A stretch of 64,000 nt of DNA from Balanoglossus misakiensis (taxonomy: Eukaryota; Hemichordata): positions 8,928,001 through 8,992,000 of the forward strand of contig CM082589.2 of assembly GCA_040954595.2 (NCBI GenBank). Direction: 5' to 3'. Shown piece after piece: positions 46,027 through 56,565 of this stretch. The translations under genes were made by a program, and so were the position numbers. Below the pieces are notes generated by a model. It saw only the letters and a list, made by a program, of their open reading frames with translations. It was not told the DNA's origin and did not search any database. Position 1 is the first letter of the stretch, and every line of letters starts with the position of its first letter.

Positions 46027-47364
46027 TATAGTTGTTAATAAAATGTTACTCCCCCCCCCCAAGGGTTGTACTGGTACTTGAACTGTTAGTAAAATATCAT
46101 GCCCTTGTTCCTAGTTATGAACTGAAACGTTTAGGCTAATTAACTGTAATGCTCATGTACTTGGTTGAGTAAAATGTCTGCCAATGTCTTGCCTAGTTCT
46201 ACAACTCATAATAAAATGCCATGCCCTCCCCTAGTTCCGCACTGTAGGGGTCAATAAACCGTATTATCTGGCCACCCCTAGCTCTTAAGTTGATCGTATG
46301 CCATGCCGAAACCTAGTTCTGTATAATTGTGACTTAGAGCTTAGATGGTCCTATAAATTTTATAAAACGTGTGCACACTTCAAATAGGCCGAAAATGTCA
46401 TGTGTACCGACTGATAATAAACTGTCATTTCATCCCAGCTATGCACTCAAAAAATGATGTGGCATTAACACTAGAGAACGTGTACTGATCTGAGTGAATC
46501 AGATCCCGTGAGGAGTACGGTGCCCAGAGTACACGTGTACTAGTAGAGAAATGCCAAGTGTTGCTACATCTTTGCGCTTCGCCCGCCATTGCTCTCCGGA
46601 AAATAGGAGTGTGGTCGAGCGAACACGTGCGAGCGGAAAGTCGTGTTGCGACCGTCGGCGAGGAGAATTAAGACACAGCGCTAATAATAGTGTCTGTAAC
46701 GACTATCACACCAAAACTCCTTTACAGTAAATATAAAAACAGACTACGTCGGAGAAGTCTTTTGACGTGTCTTCGTTCTCGAGGAGCCATTTGTATCTGT
46801 ATTTGCATACCAGAAAGCCACGCCTTCCAGCCTCGTTCGCGGGTGGCTTGTTTGTAATTGCCAAAGGCGAGTTAGTCATGTGCTTAGTTTGTTGGGTGTC
46901 AATGTAATCGTCCATGTTAACTTATTTGGTACAATTCGAGACATATGCACTCAAAAATGATGTGGCATTAAACACTAGAGGACGTGTACTGATCTGAGTG
47001 AATCAGATCCCGTGATCGCCATTGTGGGGTTTGCACTGGTATGGTAGGGCATATTCTCATCAAGGGGGACACCCTCGGGGTGCGACGACCCCTTCCCTAC
47101 TGTTGCTGAAAAATACTTGTATATGAAAGTTGAAACAGTGATAGTTGCACATGAGGTATCTGATATGGCATTAACATAAACATAACAAAATAAAGTTTTG
47201 ATGGTTCCTTGCAATCTGCAATTGCATGAAAATATTCTCTGTACTGTTAATTAGAGAATAATGTCTGCTCCTAATTCTGCAAAATGTGTCATACTAAAAT
47301 GTTATACCATTAGTGACACTATGACCAATAATAAAATATCATACTCTTCCCTTATGTATTTCAG
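46027..47364. repeat. 1.73-kb tandem family, unit 1, remainder
   Basis: Resumes at TATAGTTGTTAATAAAATG and runs into the palindrome GATCTGAGTGAATCAGATC, a G+C-rich block, the minus-strand mini-ORF and a unit-specific tail (about 47020-47335). Confidence 0.85.
46706..46915 (-). CDS. Repeat-borne mini-ORF, copy a (69 aa)
   Basis: Starts MDDYIDTQQTKHMTNSPLAI and includes RYKWLLENEDTSKDFSDV. The same frame occurs at 48639-48430 with two changes seen (A to P, P to S) and, more diverged, near 49993-49825. It could be a first exon carried by the repeat. Family unknown. Confidence 0.35.
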   Translation of the reverse strand: MDDYIDTQQTKHMTNSPLAITNKPPANEAGRRGFLVCKYRYKWLLENEDTSKDFSDVVCFYIYCKGVLV

Positions 47365-48826
47365 CTGTTAATGAAATGATATTCCCATCCCTATCTTTGT
47401 ACTGGTACTAAGCTATAAGTAAAATGTTACACTTATCCCAAGCATAGTACTGGTATTATAACTGGTAGTCCAATGCCATGCCCATCCCCTTGCTGTGTTA
47501 ATTGATAATAAAGTGTCATACCCTCCCCTTGTTCTGTACTGTTGCTGTTAATAAAATGTTATGACAATCCCTCATTGTACTACATGTAATAGTTAACGGT
47601 AAGTACAATATCATGCACATCCCTTGCTTTTTAGTAAAATGCCATGCCTTCCCCTAGTTCTGTACTATAACTGTTAGTCATATGTCATGTCCAACACTCA
47701 CTTTGTACGATAAGTTACCAATAATAAAAATGTCATGCCCTCCCTGCTTCTCTATAGTTGTTAATAAAATGTTACTCCCACCCCAAGGGTTGTACTGGTA
47801 CTTGAACTGTTAGTAAAATATCATGCCCATGTTCCTAGTTATGAACTTAAACGTTTAGGCTAATCAACTGTAATGCTCATGTACTTGGTTGAGTAAAATG
47901 TCTGCCAATGTCTTGCCTAGTTCTACAACTCATAATAAAATGCCATGCCCTCCCCTAGTTCCGCACTGTAGGGGTCAATAAACCGTATTATCTGGCCACC
48001 CCTAGCTCTTAAGTTGATCGTATGCCATGCCGAAACCTAGTTCTGTATAATTGTGACTTAGAGCTTAGATGGTCCTATAAATTTTATAAAACGTGTGCAC
48101 ACTTCAAATAGGCCGAAAATGTCATGTGTACCGACTGATAATAAACTGTCATTTCATCCCAGCTATGCACTCAAAAAATGATGTGGCATTAACACTAGAG
48201 AACGTGTACTGATCTCAGTGAATCAGATCCCGTGAGGAGTACGGTGCCCAGAGTACACGTGTACTAGTAGAGAAATGCCAAGTGTTGCTACATCTTCGCG
48301 CTTCGCCTGCCATTGCTCTCCGGAAAATAGGAGTGTGGTCGAGCGAACACGTGCGAGCGGAAAGTCGTGTTGCGACCGTCGGCGAGCAGAATTAAGACAC
48401 AGCGCTAATAATAGTGTCTGTAACGACTATCACACCAAAACTCCTTTACAGTAAATATAAAAACAGACTACGTCGGAGAAGTCTTTTGACGTGTCTTCGT
48501 TCTCGAGGAGCCATTTGTATCTGTATTTGCATACCAGAAAGCCACGCCTCCCAGCCTCGTTCGCGGGTGACTTGTTTGTAATTGGCAAAGGCGAGTTAGT
48601 CATGTGCTTAGTTTGTTGTGTGTCAATGTAATCGTCCATGTTAACTTATTTGGGACAATTCGAGACATATGCACTCAAAAATGACGTGGCATTAAACACT
48701 AGAGGACGTGTACTGATCTGAGTGAATCAGATCCCGTGAGGAGTACGGTGCCCAGAGTACACGTGTCCTAGTAAAGAAATGCCAAATGTTGCTACATCTT
48801 CGCGCTTCGCCCGCCAAGGTCGCCAT
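47365..48826. repeat. 1.73-kb tandem family, unit 2
   Basis: Begins CAGCTGTTAATGAAATGATA as at 41156, and contains the empty site for the 4.48-kb element at 47750. It ends in a repeat of the GATCTGAGTGAATCAGATC block at about 48715. Confidence 0.85.
48430..48639 (-). CDS. Repeat-borne mini-ORF, copy b (69 aa)
   Basis: Near-identical to copy a at an offset of 1724 bp, reading SPLPITNKSPANEAGRRGF where copy a has SPLAITNKPPANEAGRRGF. The few changes seen do not decide whether it is under selection. Confidence 0.35.
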   Translation of the reverse strand: MDDYIDTQQTKHMTNSPLPITNKSPANEAGRRGFLVCKYRYKWLLENEDTSKDFSDVVCFYIYCKGVLV

Positions 48827-50030
48827 GCCCATCCCTTTGCTGTGTTAATTGACAATAAAGTGTCATACCCTCCCCTTGTTCTGTACTGTTGCTGTTAATA
48901 AAATGTTATGACAATCCCTCATTGTACTACATGTAATACATAAGTGTAAGTACAATATCATGCAAATCCCTTGCTTTTTAGTAAAATGCCATGCCTTCCC
49001 CTAGTTCTGTACTATAACTGTTAGTCAAATGTCATGTCCAACACTCACTTTGTACTATAAGTTACCAATAATAAAAATGTCATGCCCTCCTTGCTTCTCT
49101 ATAGTTGTTCATAAAATGTTACTCCCACCCCAAGGGTAGTAGTGGTACTTGAACTGTTAGTAAAATATCATGCCCATGTTCCTAGTTATGAACTGAAACG
49201 TTTAGGCTAATCAACTGTAATGCTCATGTACTTGGTTGAGTAAAATGTCTGCCAATGTCTTGCCTAGTTCTACAACTCATAATAAAATGCCATGCCCTCC
49301 CCTAGTTCCGTACTGTAGGGGTCAATAAAACGCATTATCTGGCCACCCCTAGCTCTTAAGTTGATCGTATGCCATGCCGAAACCTAGTTCTGTATTGTGA
49401 CTTAGAGCTTAGATGGTCCTATAAAGCTTATAAAACTTGTGCACACTCCAAATAGGCCGAAAATGTCATGTGTACCGACTGATAATAAACTGTCATTTCA
49501 TCCCAGCTATGCACTCAAAAAATGACGTGGCATTAAACACTAGAGGACGTGTACTGATCTGAGTGAATCAGATCCCGTGAGGAGTACGGTGCCCAGAGTA
49601 CACGTGTCCTAGTAAAGAAATGCCAAATGTTGCTATATCTTCGCGCTTCGCCCGCCAAGGTCGCCATTGCTCTCCGGAAAATAGGAGACTGCATGTAGTT
49701 TAGCGAGCACGTGCGAACGGACGATGGTGTTGTTACCGTCGACGAGGCGAATTAAGACACAGCGCTAATACTAGTGTCTGTCACGACTATCACACCAAAA
49801 CTGTCCTTTACACTAAATATAAAAAAAGCTATTAAAGTCGGAGAAGTCTTTCCACGAGTCTTCGATATCGAGGAGCCATTTGTATCTGCATAAATTTGCA
49901 TTTCCAGTCTCGTTCGCGTAAGACTTGTTTGTATTTGTCAAAGGCGAGTTAGGCACGTGCTTAGATTTTTGGGTATCAGTGTAATCGTCCATGGTAACTT
50001 ATTTGTCTATTACATATTTTAATGTCATCT
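48827..50030. repeat. 1.73-kb tandem family, unit 3 (starts internally)
   Basis: Joins at ATGCCCATCCCTTTGCTGTG, skipping the first part of the unit. It is more diverged toward its end, where the mini-ORF is reduced. Confidence 0.8.
49825..49993 (-). pseudogene. Repeat-borne mini-ORF, copy c (diverged)
   Basis: Reads MDDYTDTQKSKHVPNSPL and then YKWLLDIEDSWKDFSDF. It keeps the start and the YKWLL..ED..KDFSD core but lacks the GRRGFLVCKY segment of copies a and b. Confidence 0.35.
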
Positions 50031-50135
50031 TTCTTATCAAGCCTTGATGTAATTACATGATATTTTCGTAAACACCACGGGTTCACAGAGTTTTGCTTCC
50101 AGAATGTCTGCAGTTGAATACAGCACACACATCTG

Positions 50136-50559
50136 TAGCCCGGAGACACAGGCGTAGTAGGGGAAAAGGAACGCCCGGGGACAGTCTCTATTTACGCACC
50201 GAATTCTGTGCGCAGAACGACACGGGTGGTAAATCTTGTGTGTAAGCTAATTTGTCACTCAATGTAAACCAAATGACATCATCGCATTCTAAATAAGGAA
50301 ATAGAGGTGGAGTCATGTGTGAAATTCCCGCAACGGGATGTGGGAGTGGTTTTGAAGGTGCATGAATATTCATAACCAAGCTATGTTAATTATATCATCC
50401 AACCACTGGCGCCCGTCAACATTTGATAGATCACTCTATATCCATTCGTTACTAAGCGACCATGATCGTTGCCAGGGCTACTATCTTTCAGCTCAGCAGG
50501 AAATTTCTCGACTGTCCCCGGGCGTTGTATTCTAGATCGACGCCTGTGTCTCCGGGCTA
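50136..50559. mobile_element. 424-bp MITE with 9-bp TSD
   Basis: Termini TAGCCCGGAGACACAGGCGT and its complement, extending (with a few changes) to AACGCCCGGGGACAGTC, give ~50-bp TIRs. ACACATCTG at 50127-50135 and 50560-50568 is a 9-bp target duplication, as made by Mutator-like elements. The frames inside are not genes. Confidence 0.9.
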
Positions 50560-50568
50560 ACACATCTG

Positions 50569-51148
50569 CTTCGTGCCCCAATGTCAGAGAGCGTAGCAAT
50601 AAATAATGTATGGTAATTACGTATACGTCCCTTTCTTAGATCAAAATAATTTAAGTTAACAAAATAATGGTAAGTACATTAAAAATTAAATGGGGGACGA
50701 GATAAGGGTGAAGCAATAGTAATTCAAATAAAATAAAATCTAAAATAGAGGGTATGCACGTGACGTCATCCACTGGAGAGTCGCCATGTTGGAGATACAC
50801 TTCCGCGTACAGCGCGCCGCGTACGCGTACGATAACATAGCATTATGCTGGCGGTACGATCAACCCCGGACTTTAGTCGTGTCGCGCTAGCTTTTGGAGA
50901 GTGGCTTTGTCCTTGACATCAATTTCATGTATGGTAAGAATCAAATAAATATGATACTACCAGTTCTGTTGTGTTTGTGTCTACTGTTTGACTCTGACAT
51001 GTCTGTGTTTATGTTTCCGTAACAAGGTTACGTAACGGTAAACAAAAAATATATAAACAAACAAACGAACGAACGATCGAAAGTTTGATTACGTCATATT
51101 GACCCCATTTGTGAACCCACGTACTTGTGCGCTTGCTCATCCGTAACG
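50569..51148. promoter_or_regulatory. Region upstream of the THAP exon
   Basis: Contains a CpG-rich patch with GCGCGCCGCGTACGCGTACG at about 50813, CACGTGACGTCATC near 50757 and CCATGTTGGAG near 50783. It is a plausible promoter and left end of the transposon, but no TIR could be matched to a right end. Confidence 0.4.
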
Positions 51149-51366
51149 ATGGTAAATTATTGCAATGTATACAAGTGCTGTAATCGATCTGATAGGCAGT
51201 CTGATCGAAGTTACTTTAGACTTCCTGCTGTGATAACAAACCAAGGCGAAGTTTGCCAAGATTTGTCAAGTCGACGCCGCCAAAAGTGGTTGGCAAACAT
51301 CGACCAAGACTTTGCCAGAAAAAAAACTGGCAAACATTCGGGTTTGTTCAGATCATTTCATTGGAA
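51149..51366 (+). pseudogene. THAP zinc-finger exon of the DDE_4 transposase (exon 1)
   Basis: From ATG at 51149: MVNYCNVYKCCN (first two zinc Cys, C-x4-C), YFRLP, RRRQKWLANIDQDF (the conserved Trp), then after a one-base shift near 51340 VCSDHFIG with the last Cys and His of the C2CH motif. The exon ends at GGAA/GTAAGT (51366/51367). The intron is 51367-51810. Joining to exon 2 gives IGRKPADLYDS, the expected end of a THAP domain. THAP domains bind DNA, here presumably the transposon ends. The frameshift may be real or a base error. This exon lies outside the duplicated block, so copy 1 lacks it. Confidence 0.88.
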
Positions 51367-51900
51367 GTAAGTAAAATTTGACACATGTTCTTTTCTGGCA
51401 TTAGCCTGACATGCAAACTGTTTTTTTAGTTGGTCTGCTGAATTTTGTTGTTGTTTTAAAAACAAAAAAGAAATACGCGCCGGCCGGCGGCAGCAGACGA
51501 CAGTGTTCGTTGCGTAGCAACACGTACACAACTTTTGATAATAACCTGACTGTTGACCTCGAAGACCTTCTATGCGAATGCCAGGCATACTTAGACTGAA
51601 CTTTCTGCAGGAAATAGTGGAATACTGGATAGTTTGTGATCAGTGGATATATTTCTGATCCAAATAAAGTAGTTATAAATTTGCATAAAACAATATTTAT
51701 GGTCTTCTTTTATTATTGTTTTATTTAAATCTAAAAGTGATCTTGTCATAGATTTCCTTGTCCACAAAAGTGTTACTAGTACCACTAAACCTTAAACCAT
51801 ATCACTACAGGAAAACCAGCAGACCTGTATGATTCCAATAACCCTGACTGGGCACCAACTATAGATATGGGAAATCATAAAGTCCTGTCAACACCAGTGT

Positions 51901-53286
51901 ATGGCAAGCCTCAGGGGTCTTAAGTATAGCAATAGTAGTATATAATGTTGAAGTAGTACGATTATATTTTGATTCATTAATATATTATAATAAATAGTAG
52001 TATATAATGTTGAAGTAGTACGATTATATTTTGATTCGTTAATATATTATAATAAATAGTAGTATATAATGTTGAAGTAGTACGATTATATTTTGATTCG
52101 TTAATATATTATAAATAAATAGTAGTATATAATGTTGAAGTAGTACGATTATATTTTGATTCGTTAATTCGGGGGGGGGGGGGTCATCATATTTTTGGGT
52201 CTGTCAAAGGGGGGGGGCATCATTTTTTGGTTCTGGGTGAAGGGGGGGGGGTCGGCCTGATTTTGAGAACCGATGACACAAACTTGCCGGCCCCCCCCCC
52301 TGCCGTAAAAACTGAACGGTCCCTTAGGGGGCAGAAGTAGACAGGGAAAGGATTTTGCTTCGATAAAATCGAATTTCGGCCGAAAAAGCTGCAGAAGTAC
52401 CAGTTTTTTTCTATGGCGCCTTGCAGGGCTGTGGTGGAGGCCGTGTAACGCCGGGAACACACAGACCTGTACGCAGAGCTAGGCCGGTGACGGCTGAGTT
52501 GCTTCCTTGCAAAGGTCTCGGAGTCGCACTCGATCACCTGCTCTTGTAACTCCCAATCTCTTTATTTCCCCTTCCGTCATGGAAAGAACGGTGGCAGCTT
52601 CAACCCGCTCATTGCCAAATTTATCTCCTGCAATATTGCCTCGATGTCCATCTCTTTCGACTGCGACTGAGACGCACAAAACAAACGGAAAACACGGAAA
52701 ATGGCCGACAGCAAAAATTGTGCGCCCTCTGGTGAGGTGGAAGTGAAGGTTGTAAACAAGTAAATAATAATAATACTTGCAAAGTATCTTAAAATCTTAG
52801 AGTCTCTGAATAGCTTAAACATACGCCCTCTATATATAATACCATGTTTAAATAATATAGAGATGAATGTTATTATATTAATAATGTTTGTAAATAATAT
52901 TTTATATAATATACACAGTGTTACCATTAATAGAGTCAAGTTTATTTATAATATATTAACGAATCAAAATATAATCGTACTACTTCAACATTATATACTA
53001 CTATTTATTTATAATATATTAACGAATCAAAATATAATCGTACTACTTCAACATTATATACTACTATTTATTTATAATATATTAACGAATCAAAATATAA
53101 TCGTACTACTTCAACATTATATACTACTATTTATTTATAATATATTAACGAATCAAAATATAATCGTACTACTTCAACATTATATACTACTATTTATTAT
53201 AATATATTAATGAATCAAAATATAATCGTACTACTTCAACATTATATACTACTATTGCTATACTTAAGACCCCTGAGGCTTGCCAT
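51901..53286. mobile_element. 1386-bp TIR element with 8-bp TSD, copy 2
   Basis: Flanked by ACCAGTGT at 51893-51900 and 53287-53294. It is 17 bp shorter than copy 1, chiefly from an 18-bp loss between GCAG repeats near 52395, with small differences in G-run lengths. Confidence 0.9.
52479..52679 (-). pseudogene. SAM-like domain exon fragment, copy 2
   Basis: Identical frame to 18965-19165 (MTEGEIKRLGV, GDRVRLRDLC). Confidence 0.55.
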
Positions 53287-54427
53287 ACCAGTGTCAAGCC
53301 AAAAAAGATATATAAGACAGCAGGAAAGAGAAGCGAAAAGAAGGGTAGTCGTTAGTGTATCAGCTACAGATGAAGCACCAGCTGCATGCCACGATGGTAG
53401 TACTGGTAGCAACAGACGAGATATGGGAACACAAACAGATATTGATGGAATTCTTTTTGACAGAAGAATTGCAACAGTTGAGACAAGAGAAGATGGACTT
53501 ACAGACTCACATGCTTGGTCGGTCCAAGTCATTTTCAGACTATCGTCTCGATGACTTGAGCAATGAAGATGAAAAAGTGTGTCATTCTTTCTGGTGTTCT
53601 CCACGTTATATAATTATCTTGAGCCATACCTCCCAAATAAAAAATCAATGACCAGATTTCAAATTTTATTTATGGTACTTATGCGTTTACTTCTGAATTT
53701 GGCTGAGCAGTTCCTTGCTTATGAGTTTCATGTTTCACAATCGACAATTTCTAGATTTTTTTGTGATGTCATTAATGTATTGTATGCCAGGACAAAACAT
53801 TTTGTTTTCTGGCCTTCACGTGATGTTCTTCAAAAGACTATGCCACTTGAATTTGTCAGATATTTTGGAAGGAAGATTGCTGTAATTATAGATTGTTTTG
53901 AAGTTATCATTGAGAGGCCATCAAATCTTATGGCCAGAGCCCAGACATGGTCGTCATACAAACATCATAATACTGTTAAGTTTTTATTAGGTATAACACC
54001 ACAAGGTGCAATTTCTTTCATTTCAAAGGCATGGGGTGGGCGGGTCTCAGATAAATTCATTACAGAACAATCAGGTTTTTTAAGAAATATTTTACCAGGA
54101 GATATTATCTTAGCTGACAGGGGTTTTAATATTCATGATTCACTTGGAAGTATATGTGCATCAGCTAAAATACCAGCATTCACCAGAGGGAAAAATCAAT
54201 TATCACCCCTTGAAATAGAAGCAACCCGAAAAATAGCCCACTGCAGAATTCACGTAGAATGAGTTATTGGTAGTGTCCGTCAGAAATATACAATTTTAAA
54301 CAGCACTCTCCCCATTGATTATCTGATGACGAGGGAGGGGCAAACATTATCAATGATTGACAAAATATGTCATGTAAGCTGTGCACTTACAAATTTATGT
54401 GAGCCCATTGTAAATGTTAAAAAGTAA

Positions 54428-55126
54428 AATAGTTCACAAATGTTTCTCAATGTCAGACTTGACCATTAAATTTTTAAATTCCTTTGCAGTTCTTGTAATT
54501 ACTCAGCCTAGCCGGCTGTCACAAGACATCGGTATTTCATTGTTATATATATTCCGGAAATATTTGGAAAGTTCTAGAAGGTCATTCGAATGTCAAGTTC
54601 TGGAGTTGTTCTGGAGTCGCGTTGAGCGATTGTACCAGCAGAGTGAATAAAGTTCACTGGTATTTTCACGGTGAAGACTTGCTATTGCGATAGTCTGTGT
54701 GTTTCCTTCAGTGTTACAGGGAGGTATGGCTCAATATTTTCTGTACTTTTGTCAACTCTTTTCTCGTTCTAGTAAATAAATACGCCACGTTGGCTTTTGC
54801 ACTTTACTTTTCTTGTTTTGTGCACTCCCTCATCCAGGTGTATGGTTGTTACCCTTATTGATCAAACATTTTGTTATTCTATGTCCCTTGTGAGAACCTT
54901 CCAAAAAACATAGATTTTGATAGAATGATTTAGAAAACATCATTATATTGTAGAGAGGGTGTGTGTGTGAGGGCGTAATAACAACTGTAAGGTCAGGACA
55001 CAATAATGTTTGATGCCAAATATGTGTTTTATTGCACTTCATGATTCATGATGTGACAATGACAATGTGACAACATTTCTGTTGTCAAAGTTTTCCATCA
55101 TCTTTCCATTACTGTCTATTAAAACA
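54428..55126. promoter_or_regulatory. Convergent intergenic space, copy 2
   Basis: Repeats 20914-21612, with AATAAA on the plus strand near 54646 and TTTATT (minus-strand polyA signal) near 55028. Confidence 0.5.
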
Positions 55127-56358
55127 TTACTTCCTTCGACGATGAAACTGTGGAAGCTTTCTGCAATCAGGACAATACAATTTTTTGGTTTTTGGTGCCC
55201 TACTTATCTTTAAACATTCAAAATGAAACCACTTTAATTGGCAGTTTTCATTATCACAACATACCATGTTCCCTGATTCAAATTGCTGACAGTAACAGTA
55301 CAGGTTATCATCATTGGAATTCGCACCAATAGTGCTTGTATTTGGATCAATTCTTTTTAGAGTATTGTCAATATTCGGTAACTTTGAGTAAAATTTCCCA
55401 ACTAATTCTGGAAGAATAGCTGTTCTAAATATGTATTCAGCCTTTTCACATGCAAAAGTCCTCATCAAACTGGATAACCTCAACATGGATATTCTTTTCA
55501 GTCCAAACCACAAAATAGCCAAAATCATACTGGCAAACTCCCAATTGTGTCTGGACCTGATAGTAATATGCATGCTTCTTATCTAATTTGAGAATGCCAT
55601 CATCCTCTTTTTGCAAACAAAAACCACTACTGATGGCATCAGGTATTTCACTATCTCTTTTACAGTAGGGACATTTTATTTCAAGGCACCCCACTCCACA
55701 ACAGTCACACGTGACAATCCCACCAGGGGAAGCTCCCAAATGTGGCCAATCAGGGTTAATAATCAAACCACAATCCTTTACCAAAACATTATCATGTTGC
55801 TTTGATATGTCAAATATGAATTTCTCTCTTGCTGTTTTTTCATGCTTGCAACCCCAAGTTGTGGCTTGTGAAAAAAACGTTATACTTTCTGGATGACAGA
55901 TGCTCATGATTAAACTATGAGATGGGCTAGCTGGATCAGTATGGCATACTGACTTCATTTTAGATGCAGTTACTCGGCCTTCTCTGAAATGAAACCACAA
56001 CTGAGAGTTTGCCTGATCACGTGTATTTCTTTCAACAGCTGCAGACTGTTCACTGATCATTTTTCAGTGATGTCAAATTAATAGGAAAGTTATCACTAGA
56101 AGACTTCGGTAAGTAATCATCACAATAAGGGGAAGAAGTTGTCAAAATTGCTGCACGTGTGTTGGTACTTTGGAGTTCTCTGCAGAACTCTGCCATATCC
56201 AGCTCAGATGCAAGTGGAACAGGGGTTGTATCACTAACACATGCCTGATTTACTGCCTGATTTACTCTATCACTGGAACCCTCAAGCGAAGAAGTCAAAA
56301 GTTTCTTTTTCGATTTTGCGGACGTAAAGTCTATATCACACACTTCTCTATATTCCAC
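55127..56358 (-). pseudogene. YqaJ-like nuclease / PHD-finger protein, frameshifted, copy 2
   Basis: Same three frames as copy 1 (56358-56050, 56060-55446, 55573-55127). The PHD keeps its His (WFHFEC), but the nuclease motif reads HLGASPGGI: the catalytic Asp113 is Gly through one base at 55723. E127 and K129 remain. Other changes seen include CEKAEYIF for CEKAEHIF. Since the frameshifts are shared, neither copy can make the full protein without frameshifting. Confidence 0.88.
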
Positions 56359-56435
56359 TTTTTGTACTCCACTCGGTAGCAGCCAATATCCTTAAGATGA
56401 AATTCTCACCCTCAATTTTACACCAACACTGGTAC

Positions 56436-56565
56436 AGCATTTTGCGAGAAAATGGCGAGGAACGCACACTTTCTCGCTGTTCCGCGAGAACCATGCGAGA
56501 ACACAATATCCTCGCAAAAGGTAAGCGAGATTTGTGTTTTCTCGCAATAGGTCAGCGAGAATTAA
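56436..56565. promoter_or_regulatory. GCGAG/CTCGC cluster, copy 2
   Basis: Repeats 22922-23051. Its inverted partner is at about 59154-59297. Confidence 0.6.

Larger units (their letters stand above)
51811..54427 (+). pseudogene. THAP/DDE_4 transposase pseudogene, copy 2 (exon 2)
   Basis: Same structure and same lesions as 18280-20913: insertion at 51901-53286, two frameshifts and TGA directly after the catalytic Glu (stop codon 54260-54262). The catalytic residues D, D, E are intact in the 227-aa frame at 53579-54262. The only change seen in that frame is Cys4 to Phe. With exon 1 at 51149 this is the more complete copy. Confidence 0.9.
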
